From Ruminimicrobiellum sp045223915 (lineage in GTDB: Bacteria; Elusimicrobiota; Endomicrobiia; Endomicrobiales; Endomicrobiaceae), in assembly GCA_045223915.1 (NCBI GenBank), contig JBGUZU010000037.1:97055-161054 (forward strand): DNA of 64,000 nucleotides. Reading direction: 5' to 3'. Within the stretch, counting starts at the first letter, position 1. Every line of letters begins with the position of its first letter. The translations under genes and the position numbers were made by a program. Positions 40,177 to 47,911 of this stretch are shown in pieces. Under the pieces are notes generated by a model that did no database searches, was not told the DNA's origin, and saw nothing but the letters and a program-made list of their open reading frames with translations.

Positions 40177-41158
40177 TTTATCATTACAAAACAGTTCAAA
40201 AAAAGAAATTCTTGATGCTATATCGAAAATAATAAAACAATCTAAAACTTTTTTTATAGCCGGACATACAAAGCCAGACGGTGATGCTCTCGGTTCGGGA
40301 TTGGCTCTTTCATCTTTATTAAGAAGAATGGGCAAAAAAGTAACTCATTGTTCATTAGATCCCGTACCTCAAGATATGAAGTTTATGAAAGGCTCTAAAA
40401 ATATAAAAATAACCGATAAAATATCAGGGAATTTTGACTGTGCTATTATTTTGGAATGTATAAGTTTTGAAAGAATGGGTGACATTATTTCCCCCAATCA
40501 AGCAAAAAAGATAATAAACATAGATCATCATCTTGCTCATACAAATTTCGGAAATGTTAATTACATCGTTCCGACATCATCATCCGTTTCGGAACTTATA
40601 TACGATATCTTTGTAAATTTAAAAATTACACCGACGAAACAGGAAGCAGAAAATTTATATATAGGTATTGTTACCGATACGGGAAGATTTCAACAATTAA
40701 ATACAAATGCAAATTCACATTTAGTAGTTGCCGAACTTTTAAAATTAGGAGTTAATTCCAATAAATTATGTAAACAATTGTTTTTGATTATGGAAATTTC
40801 AAAAATGAGATTATATGGTTTCGCTTTGTCGAATATCGAAACTGCTTATAACGATAAGCTTGTATATATAAAATTGACAAAAAAAATGTTTGATAAAGCA
40901 AAAGCTTCCGATACGGACACCGATGGTATAATAAATTATTGCATTTCCGCACCAAAAGCTGTTGTAGGATGTTTACTTAAAGAAGTTGATAAAAAAACAA
41001 CAAAATTAAGTTTCCGTTCAATCGAAAAATTTAATCTGTTAAATATAGTAAGATTGTTTAATGGCGGCGGTCATAAAAATGCCGCAGGATGTACAATAAA
41101 TTCGGACATAAACACTGCAACAAAAAAAATCATTCAAGCTTTCAAAGGTAAATTATAA
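40154..41158 (+). CDS. nrnA: DHH-family phosphoesterase NrnA (oligoribonuclease / pAp phosphatase)
   Basis: Degrades short oligoribonucleotides and 3'-phosphoadenosine 5'-phosphate; cytosolic. The 334 residues have FFIAGHTKPDGDALGSGLAL (metal motif), NIDHHLAHTNFG (DHH), GIVTDTGRFQ and the DHHA1 GGGHKNAAGC. The rbfA-nrnA-truB order is common in diverse bacteria. If active on pGpG it would also end cyclic di-GMP signals made by the cyclases at 16-19 kb; that link is inference. The start lies inside rbfA without its own ribosome site. Confidence 0.94.
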   Translation: MKKTITNNLSLQNSSKKEILDAISKIIKQSKTFFIAGHTKPDGDALGSGLALSSLLRRMGKKVTHCSLDPVPQDMKFMKGSKNIKITDKISGNFDCAIILECISFERMGDIISPNQAKKIINIDHHLAHTNFGNVNYIVPTSSSVSELIYDIFVNLKITPTKQEAENLYIGIVTDTGRFQQLNTNANSHLVVAELLKLGVNSNKLCKQLFLIMEISKMRLYGFALSNIETAYNDKLVYIKLTKKMFDKAKASDTDTDGIINYCISAPKAVVGCLLKEVDKKTTKLSFRSIEKFNLLNIVRLFNGGGHKNAAGCTINSDINTATKKIIQAFKGKL

Positions 41159-41845
41159 GTGCAATATAATGACTTTTCAGGACTTATACTGGTAAACAAA
41201 CCTGTAGGTATTACATCCTTTAAATTAGTTCATATTATCAGAAAAAAATTAAATGTGAAAAAAGCAGGGCATTGCGGGACACTGGATCCTTTAGCAAGCG
41301 GTTTAATGATTGTTCTTGCAGGTAAATATACAAAACTGCAAGATAAGTTTATGAAACAAGATAAAGTCTATCATGCGACAATAAGACTCGGTTTAAAAAC
41401 CGATAGCGGAGATCTCGACGGCAAAATAATTTCACAATCCGACTTTTCTCATGTAACAAAAGATCTAATTGGACAAGTGTGTAAAAGTTTTATAGGGAAG
41501 ATAAAACAAATTCCCCCCATGTATTCAGCTCTGAAAGTTAACGGTCAAAAATTGTATGAACTTGCAAGGAAAGGAATTACCGTTGAAAGAAAGCCGAGAG
41601 AAATAACAATTTATTCTATCGATTTAACAGATTATCAAAAAGATAATTTTTCAATAAGAGTAAAATGTTCAAGCGGGACATATATTAGAACATTGGCGGA
41701 AGACATAGGGAAAAAACTTAATGCAGATACCGTTTTGATAAATTTAATTAGAGAAGAAATAGGCAATTATAAACTTTCGGATGCACTTAATATTGACGAC
41801 ATAAAAGAGAATGATAATTCTTGCCTTAAACAAGTTGATTTTTAA
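41159..41845 (+). CDS. truB: tRNA pseudouridine(55) synthase TruB
   Basis: Makes pseudouridine 55 in the T loop of tRNA. The 228 residues show ILVNKPVGITSFKLVHIIR, the catalytic block KKAGHCGTLDPLASGLMIV with the active Asp, IKQIPPMYSALKVNGQKLYELARKG and CSSGTYIRTLAEDIG. It lacks the C-terminal PUA-type extension of longer homologues. Translation starts at a GTG directly after the nrnA stop codon, so it is coupled. Confidence 0.95.
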   Translation: MQYNDFSGLILVNKPVGITSFKLVHIIRKKLNVKKAGHCGTLDPLASGLMIVLAGKYTKLQDKFMKQDKVYHATIRLGLKTDSGDLDGKIISQSDFSHVTKDLIGQVCKSFIGKIKQIPPMYSALKVNGQKLYELARKGITVERKPREITIYSIDLTDYQKDNFSIRVKCSSGTYIRTLAEDIGKKLNADTVLINLIREEIGNYKLSDALNIDDIKENDNSCLKQVDF

Positions 41846-41895
41846 AATAATAAGTTTATATAATATTGAAAAATAAAACCAAAGGAGATATGTTT

Positions 41896-42294
41896 ATGGA
41901 AGAAAACTTACAAGAACAGACTCAATCTCAAGAAGAATCTCAGGTAAGTAAAGAACCGATTTCTACAATCAATCAACTTGATAAGAAAACAATAATTCTC
42001 GTATCGGCTTGTTCATTAGTATGTTTTTTACTTGGGTTATTATTCGGAATATTTATAGGAGGCAACGGTTCGTCCTCTCCAAAGCAACCGCTTTATCAAA
42101 GACCGCCTCTGAATGCTTCTTCCGGATTTAATCCTCAAGACAGATTTGCAGACGGAAGGCAACAACAAAGACCGCAATTACAAGGACAACAACAGCAAGG
42201 AGAAAACAATTCTCAATTTCAACAAGAAAGATTTCAGAGACAACCCGAAAGAAGACAGAGACCTAGACCTCCGAGAAGACAAATGCCAAATTAG
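41896..42294 (+). CDS. single-pass membrane protein with Gln/Arg/Pro-rich tail
   Basis: Unrecognised 132-residue protein. A Glu/Gln-rich N-terminus of about 30 residues precedes one transmembrane helix (about 33-54, LVSACSLVCFLLGLLFGIFI), ending in a Gly-rich turn, and then an 80-residue low-complexity tail of Gln, Arg, Pro and Asn. I chose the ATG at 41896, eight bases after AAAGGAG; the ATG two codons earlier is too close to it. The tail may be periplasmic and disordered, binding peptidoglycan or nucleic acid, but nothing proves it. It follows truB by 50 bases and precedes the operon terminator. Confidence 0.65.
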   Translation: MEENLQEQTQSQEESQVSKEPISTINQLDKKTIILVSACSLVCFLLGLLFGIFIGGNGSSSPKQPLYQRPPLNASSGFNPQDRFADGRQQQRPQLQGQQQQGENNSQFQQERFQRQPERRQRPRPPRRQMPN

Positions 42295-42337
42295 AATTAA
42301 ATTCAAAATACGGGTTTTTGAACAATATAAATTAATA

Positions 42338-42373
42338 AAAAAGCAGATGAAACAAAAATTTTATCTGCTTTTT
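42338..42373. terminator. bidirectional terminator between the rimP and Bat operons
   Basis: Perfect 11-bp stem AAAAAGCAGAT / ATCTGCTTTTT with a 14-base loop, at the convergent ends of the 41896 gene and batD. Confidence 0.9.
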
Positions 42374-42391
42374 GTTATCTCAACAAAAGTT

Positions 42392-44173
42392 TTATATATC
42401 TAATTTTTTCAAAACATCAAATGTCTTATTATAAAATTCTTTTAAATTAGCTTCATTAACACTTGTATTTTGAGAGTATAAAACTATAGAACAATCGTCT
42501 ATAATTTCTTCTATTTGTTTGATTAATTCTGCATCTATAGATTTTTGTTCTAATTCTTTTCTTATCTTGTAAGCTGTTAATCCGTCAGCAGATTCTCCCA
42601 ATACTGAAGCAAAATATTCCAATAAACCTTTATACATATACTCATAAAATTCGGTTGCTTTACTGGTTTTTTTAGCTTTTTGAAAATATTTTTTTGACCT
42701 TCTATATGCCTTTTTATTTTTTAATTTTTGTTGATCTTTGTTTATATACTCGATATATTTAAAAATCAGTCTTATCAAGATACATAATATCAACAAAGAG
42801 CCCAAAATTATCCATAAAACAGGTCTTTTTATAAAATTATATGCTTTAATAAAAAAAGAAAAATCAATATTTGGTTGAACATTTGTAGTACCGTAATCAT
42901 AGATTTCCTTATTTATTGTCGAATTAATTATGGTATCGGAACTTTTTTTAACAGATAAATCTTCCAAAATATTTACTTTAATATTTTTTGCCGGCAGATT
43001 TTTTATTTGTTTTGTTTGCATATCAAAATATTTCTGAGGCAAAATCTTAATTTCACCTTCGCCCGCACTTAAAGGCATTATTAAAGTTGTAAATTCTTTT
43101 CCTGTTTCTTTCTCACCTTGCTTTATTATTTTCTCGGATGTTTCATATTTCTTCAAATTATCGGAAAGCATTATTTCCGGTTCTTGGATTGTTTTAATAT
43201 TTCCGTCTCCGGATATAGTTATTTTCAAATCAAACGGTTCGTTTTCTTTTTTGTCTTTTTTATCGACTGTTGCCGACATTTTAAAATTTCCAACCATGCT
43301 TATATTCTGAGGAACTTTTAAAACTTTTATATTTATTTCATCGGTTACAAGTTCAACAGATTTACTTCTTCTGAAAAAGCTGGCAAAAAAATCATCATAA
43401 TTTTTTGAAAAATCCTCTATAGAGACAATAAGCGTTGATTTGTCAATTTTTATATTACCTTCTTGCTGAGGATATATTTCGGTTGAAACTTCGGTTACAA
43501 TATAATCTCTGCCGTTAATCTGCGATCTGTAATTATTTTGTGTCGTATTACCGGTAAAAAAGCCGATAAAGCTTGGGGCTTGATAAGACGGATTGGATAA
43601 AACATTAACAGATGTATAAAAATAAAAAGTATATATTATTTTTTCGTTAATATATGCTGTTTTTTTATCAACTTTTGCTTCTACAAAGACAGCCTTTGAT
43701 GTATCGAAATTATAAACCTGCGAAGATTGTTTTTGTTGTGGTATTTTAGTATTTTGAACCGATGCCGAACTTACGGTTTGAGCTTTAGAAACAGTTATCT
43801 TTATCGGTTCGGTTTCATAAGTTTCTCCGTTATAATCGAGTTTAAAAGAAGGTATTTCGTATTCACCTTCTTTCTTCGGACTTAATGTATATATATAACT
43901 TACCGTATTAGTTATTTGCCCGTTAACAATAGACATACTTTTCGACTGAGAAGAGCCGTAAGTATTGAAATCTTTTAAAGTCGGTACCGAAAAATACGGT
44001 AAACTTTTGGAATCCCCTTTTATTGAAATTGTAAGTTGCAGTGTTTCGTTCAGTGCAACAGCTGTTTTATTTACCGATGAATACATTTCAATTTTACTTG
44101 CATAAACGATAGCCGTAAAAAAGCAAACAACTATAACAGTGATTATTTTTTTTATATCAAAACTTTTTACCAT
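42392..44173 (-). CDS. batD: BatD-like protein
   Basis: Exported/membrane component of the Bat (Bacteroides aerotolerance) system, 593 residues. A signal or anchor helix at 8-25 is followed by BatD beta-sandwich domains: VALNETLQLTISIKG, TNTVSYIYTLSPKKEGEYEIP, VDKKTAYINEKIIYTFYFY and a second Ig-like block. A transmembrane helix lies about 453-475 and a cytoplasmic helical tail follows. The Bat proteins are thought to form a MoxR-linked envelope complex involved in stress tolerance. It overlaps batC by seven bases and ends the operon at a terminator. Confidence 0.92.
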   Translation of the reverse strand: MVKSFDIKKIITVIVVCFFTAIVYASKIEMYSSVNKTAVALNETLQLTISIKGDSKSLPYFSVPTLKDFNTYGSSQSKSMSIVNGQITNTVSYIYTLSPKKEGEYEIPSFKLDYNGETYETEPIKITVSKAQTVSSASVQNTKIPQQKQSSQVYNFDTSKAVFVEAKVDKKTAYINEKIIYTFYFYTSVNVLSNPSYQAPSFIGFFTGNTTQNNYRSQINGRDYIVTEVSTEIYPQQEGNIKIDKSTLIVSIEDFSKNYDDFFASFFRRSKSVELVTDEINIKVLKVPQNISMVGNFKMSATVDKKDKKENEPFDLKITISGDGNIKTIQEPEIMLSDNLKKYETSEKIIKQGEKETGKEFTTLIMPLSAGEGEIKILPQKYFDMQTKQIKNLPAKNIKVNILEDLSVKKSSDTIINSTINKEIYDYGTTNVQPNIDFSFFIKAYNFIKRPVLWIILGSLLILCILIRLIFKYIEYINKDQQKLKNKKAYRRSKKYFQKAKKTSKATEFYEYMYKGLLEYFASVLGESADGLTAYKIRKELEQKSIDAELIKQIEEIIDDCSIVLYSQNTSVNEANLKEFYNKTFDVLKKLDI

Positions 44174-44988
44174 GATTTTCCGCTTCTTCCTATTTTTTGT
44201 ATTGTGCCGCCATCTTTGGCATTATCGTGATTTTGTTTATCCTGTTTATCAAAATAATCTAACAGATGTTGGTTAGGATTTTGTTTTTGTTTATCCTGTT
44301 TATCATCTTTATCCTGCTTATTATCTTTATTCTGCTGTTTATCATCGTTTTTATCTTTTTGTTTATTTTGTTCATTATTATTTTTATTTTCATTATTTTG
44401 ATTATCTTGTTTATTTTTATCGTCATTTTTATTATCTTTTTGATCTTTATTATTATCTTGATTTTGCTTATCTTTATCATTATTTTCCTGATTATCTTTA
44501 TTTTGATTATTTTGTTGTTTATTATCTTTGTTTTTATCGTTTTTATTATCTTTATTCTTATCTTTGTTTTGTTGTTGTTCCTGTTGTAAAAACTCTATAT
44601 TATGTTTTGCTGCAACATCGGAACTGTTTATTTTTAAACATTCCTTATAATAATCCAAAGCCAAATCTTTATCTTGTTTTCTATATGCAGTATTTCCCAT
44701 ATTATATAGTGCTGCACTTTTTAATTCCGCATTGTTTGTATTATTTAATACAACTTTATAAGTTTCCAATGCCTTATCATATTCTCCTTTTCTGTAGTAA
44801 GCATTTGCCAAATTATAATTGATCATAGCATTATCAGCATCTGCCTCTTTTGCCTTTTCATAATATTCTATAGCCTTATCGACATTGTTTTTTTGATATT
44901 GTTTATTACCTTTCACCATATTTTCGTTTGCATAAGAAAATACGGGAAACAAAAACATTATAAAAATTAAACTCAGTACTTTCTTCAT
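44167..44988 (-). CDS. batC: BatC-like TPR protein with long Asn/Lys/Asp/Gln-rich region
   Basis: Secreted or periplasmic TPR protein of the Bat system, 273 residues. Signal peptide MKKVLSLIFIMFLFPVFSYA, then three TPR units (about 24-125: AIEYYEKAKEADADNAMINY, ALETYKVVLNN, ALDYYKECLKINSS). Residues about 130-245 are almost entirely Asn, Lys, Asp and Gln, extreme low complexity that also produces long spurious antisense frames. A short conserved-looking C-terminus (GGTIQKIGRSGKSW) follows. I chose the ATG at 44988, with GGAAG five bases upstream, over an in-frame TTG four codons earlier. Many BatC proteins carry a disordered tail, but this one is unusually pure. Confidence 0.88.
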   Translation of the reverse strand: MKKVLSLIFIMFLFPVFSYANENMVKGNKQYQKNNVDKAIEYYEKAKEADADNAMINYNLANAYYRKGEYDKALETYKVVLNNTNNAELKSAALYNMGNTAYRKQDKDLALDYYKECLKINSSDVAAKHNIEFLQQEQQQNKDKNKDNKNDKNKDNKQQNNQNKDNQENNDKDKQNQDNNKDQKDNKNDDKNKQDNQNNENKNNNEQNKQKDKNDDKQQNKDNKQDKDDKQDKQKQNPNQHLLDYFDKQDKQNHDNAKDGGTIQKIGRSGKSW

Positions 44989-46007
44989 TTTTTCTTCCAA
45001 TCTTCTAATCTTCCGATTTTCTGCCTTTTCGTTGTCGGCATAAACAAATAAAGCAACAAGAAAAACAACGCTACCGCTAACGGATAATAAAATCTGTCTT
45101 CCAAATTATTAAATATATTCGCAGTTCCTTCAATCTTATCAAGTTTATTTAATATATTTATAAGACTATTAAGAGACTGATCTTGATTCATATTGTAATA
45201 TCTTCCGCCGGTAGCTTGTGCTATTTGTTCCAAAGTTGAGGAATCAAGCTTAGTAACAACAGTTTTCCCTTTTTCATCTTTTAAATACTCTTTAAATTGT
45301 CCGTTCTCATAAGTAGGAATAGGTTCTCCTTTTTCCGTCCCTATGCCGACACAAAATATTTTTGTTTGACTTTCCTTTGCCTCTTCCAAGGAACTTTTCA
45401 AGTCTCCGTCAAAACTTTCACCATCGGTAATAATAACAAGAGCTTTTGCATTTGAAGGGACCTTTTTTAGACTTTCGCAAGCCAATTCTATAGGTGCGGC
45501 AATATTTGTTCCGTAAAAAGGGACAGAATCCGTATCCAACAAAGATAAAAACATTTCAAATGCTTTTACGTCTGAAGTTAAAGGACATTGCCAATATGCT
45601 TGTCCCGCAAAAGCAATCAATCCTATTCTTTGACCTTTTAATTTTTCCGATAGATCTTTAAAAATAATTTTAGCCCTTGTAAGTCTATCCGGTTTCAAAT
45701 CTTGCGCCAACATACTTTTTGATACATCTATGGCAACAACTATGTCACTGGATAAAGATTTTGCTTCAACTTGTTTTAACCCCCATTTAGGTCTTGCAAG
45801 AGCAATCACAACAAAAAATAAGGCTAATATAAAAAATATATTTTTTAAAAAGACTTTAAAAAAATCAACAGTAAGCATTTTATTCCACAACAAAGAATTT
45901 GTAAATTTGTTTATTGTTTTTCTGGACAATTTAAATGACAACAAGAATATTACTATTATCACTAAAATCACTATTAAGAATAATAAATTATTTACATTTT
46001 CAAACAT
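44985..46007 (-). CDS. batB: BatB, von Willebrand factor A membrane protein
   Basis: Membrane protein of the Bat system, 340 residues. N-terminal transmembrane helices (about 7-25 and 53-71), a vWA domain with the MIDAS motif DVSKS (in VVAIDVSKSMLAQDLKPDRL) and the second metal motif IITDGESFDGDL, then a C-terminal transmembrane helix before residue 330. It probably pairs with BatA. It overlaps batC and lies three bases after batA. Confidence 0.94.
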   Translation of the reverse strand: MFENVNNLLFLIVILVIIVIFLLSFKLSRKTINKFTNSLLWNKMLTVDFFKVFLKNIFFILALFFVVIALARPKWGLKQVEAKSLSSDIVVAIDVSKSMLAQDLKPDRLTRAKIIFKDLSEKLKGQRIGLIAFAGQAYWQCPLTSDVKAFEMFLSLLDTDSVPFYGTNIAAPIELACESLKKVPSNAKALVIITDGESFDGDLKSSLEEAKESQTKIFCVGIGTEKGEPIPTYENGQFKEYLKDEKGKTVVTKLDSSTLEQIAQATGGRYYNMNQDQSLNSLINILNKLDKIEGTANIFNNLEDRFYYPLAVALFFLLLYLFMPTTKRQKIGRLEDWKKK

Positions 46008-46010
46008 TTG

Positions 46011-46997
46011 TTAAGGCAACCTTTTTAAAATTGTAATTTTCAATAGAAAGCCTAAAATTAAAATCCAAAATCCCGGAAATAAAAATTTCATAAATTGCTC
46101 GTTATAATTTACAGACTTCGTATGTTCAACCGTAGTTTTTTCAAGATCATCTATACTTGAAAAAGCTTTGTATAAATCTTTTGAAGTTTGTGCAGAAAAA
46201 TATTCACCGTCGGTTTTTGCAGCAATTTCTTTTAATAAACTTTCATCTAAATCATTCCCTTGTGCCTGAACTTTTCTTTTTCCCCAAAACAAATCTTCTA
46301 TTTCATAATAATCTCTTTCACTTCCCACACCTACAGTATAAACTTTTATATTATTGTCTTTTGCAAGTTGTGCTGCCGTCATAGGACTTATTTCCCCTCT
46401 ATTATTTGCTCCGTCTGTAAGCAACACTACAATTTTACTCTTACTGTCGACTTTTGAAAGCCTGTTAACAGCAGTAGCAAGTGCATCTCCTATAGCCGTT
46501 CCATCCGCTTTCGTTATTCGTGTGTTTATTAAATCAATAAAATTTACTAAAGCATCTTTATCTAATGTTAGCGGACACTGAGTGAAAGCTAAAGAACTAA
46601 AAACAACTATTCCCATTCTGTCGTTTACTCTTTTTAAAATAAATTCTTTTGCTCTGTCTTTTGCATTTTGTATTCTGGAAATATTAACAGTAGGATCTAT
46701 AGCTTCCATACTTGTAGATGTATCCATTACAAGCATTATATCTATACCGTTTGCCTGAAAAGTTTCGTATTTGGAAGAACTTTGCGGTCTTGCAAGAGCA
46801 ACAATTAAAAAACATATTCCTATCAATATTAAAATATCGGGAATTATAAGTAATCTTGTTCTAAAACCTTTTTTAGAGCTGAAAAAAGATAAAGAAGAGA
46901 ATTTTAATAAAGGTTTAGAAAAGTATATTTCTTTAAGGATAAATAATACCAAAATTATAGGAATTAAAGATAATAAGTAAACATACAAAAATCTCAT
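46011..46997 (-). CDS. batA: BatA, von Willebrand factor A membrane protein
   Basis: Membrane protein of the Bat system, 328 residues. N-terminal helices (about 4-22 and 52-70), vWA domain with MIDAS DTSTS (IMLVMDTSTSMEAIDP), MGIVVFSSLAFTQCPLT and VVLLTDGANNRGEISP, and a C-terminal helix (about 305-322). It is a paralogue of BatB. It overlaps the upstream 291-residue protein by four bases, so the Bat genes are translated as a chain. Confidence 0.94.
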   Translation of the reverse strand: MRFLYVYLLSLIPIILVLFILKEIYFSKPLLKFSSLSFFSSKKGFRTRLLIIPDILILIGICFLIVALARPQSSSKYETFQANGIDIMLVMDTSTSMEAIDPTVNISRIQNAKDRAKEFILKRVNDRMGIVVFSSLAFTQCPLTLDKDALVNFIDLINTRITKADGTAIGDALATAVNRLSKVDSKSKIVVLLTDGANNRGEISPMTAAQLAKDNNIKVYTVGVGSERDYYEIEDLFWGKRKVQAQGNDLDESLLKEIAAKTDGEYFSAQTSKDLYKAFSSIDDLEKTTVEHTKSVNYNEQFMKFLFPGFWILILGFLLKITILKRLP

Positions 46998-47869
46998 AAT
47001 TTTTCTATAAACCCTTTTGCCGTATCAAAATCATTTTTTATATCTTCTTTAGAAGGTATAAGTTTTGCAAACTTAACAAAATCACAATTAATTAAGTAAT
47101 TCTTTAATTCTCTGTTGTGTTCCGGTGGAATTTTGTTTTTTAACATAGAATAAAGTTCGGTTGTTGTTTTTTCCATTCCGTCAACAGAATATGTTCTCGA
47201 TACATAAAATCTTATAATATCCGAGAGTTTATCGTAATACTCCTTTATATGACCTTTTTCTATTAAATCAAGAGAAATCAAATCTTCTAATTGTTGTAAT
47301 GCATACTCCTTTGGAGGAATTGATTGTATTATTTCTTCTTGTGTAGGTTTTCTTTTTTTCTTTTTAATATACTTGTAGATCAAATATCCAAATACACTTA
47401 AAATTATTAATGCTATCACAAACGGCAAATACCACAATAAGCCATGACTAAATTTTATGATACCTTTTATACCCAAAATATCTGTAGGCGGATTTTTAGG
47501 ATCCAAAACACTTTTTACTTCTATAGGCATGGCGTTTGTTTTTACGAATTTTTTTTGATCAATGTAAGTGTATGGAATTTCGACCGATAAAAGTTCTACT
47601 TTGCCGGCTTTATAAACCGACAATATAAAGTCTACACTTCCGTCTTGTGCGGGTTTAATATCCAGAAGTTCGAAATCTCCGAATTTTTCTTCCGTCAATT
47701 TTTCTTTATCCAAAGAATCAACGGTTAAACCTTCGGCTTTTATATTAAGAACAACTTTATCACCCACAGTTATATCCTGTTGAGGTGATAAAGTTTGTTC
47801 AAATGCATATAATCCGACAACTGATAAAAATAATATTACTACTGCTAATGCTTTTTTATATAAAAACAT
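46994..47869 (-). CDS. Bat-operon membrane protein (DUF4381-like position)
   Basis: A 291-residue exported membrane protein. Signal peptide (to about 22), a periplasmic beta-rich segment (LSPQQDITVGDKVVLNIKAEG), one transmembrane helix (about 148-168), then a basic KKKKRK stop-transfer and a helical cytoplasmic domain (PPKEYALQQLEDLISLDLIE, ITTEL-like and FVKFAKLIPS). This order and position, between the DUF58 gene and batA, match the DUF4381/BatF-like protein of other MoxR-vWA operons. The assignment rests on context and layout rather than a clear motif. Confidence 0.75.
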   Translation of the reverse strand: MFLYKKALAVVILFLSVVGLYAFEQTLSPQQDITVGDKVVLNIKAEGLTVDSLDKEKLTEEKFGDFELLDIKPAQDGSVDFILSVYKAGKVELLSVEIPYTYIDQKKFVKTNAMPIEVKSVLDPKNPPTDILGIKGIIKFSHGLLWYLPFVIALIILSVFGYLIYKYIKKKKRKPTQEEIIQSIPPKEYALQQLEDLISLDLIEKGHIKEYYDKLSDIIRFYVSRTYSVDGMEKTTTELYSMLKNKIPPEHNRELKNYLINCDFVKFAKLIPSKEDIKNDFDTAKGFIEKL

Positions 47870-47911
47870 TTACTCTTGATTGCAAGAAACAAAAATGAAC
47901 TATTACTGTTC

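Noticed and set aside
44266..44589. Long open frame antisense to batC with hydrophobic Ile/Phe-rich translation
   Set aside because: It is the complement of the Asn/Lys/Asp/Gln low-complexity segment; such codons give long stop-free, hydrophobic antisense frames. No ribosome site or sensible start.
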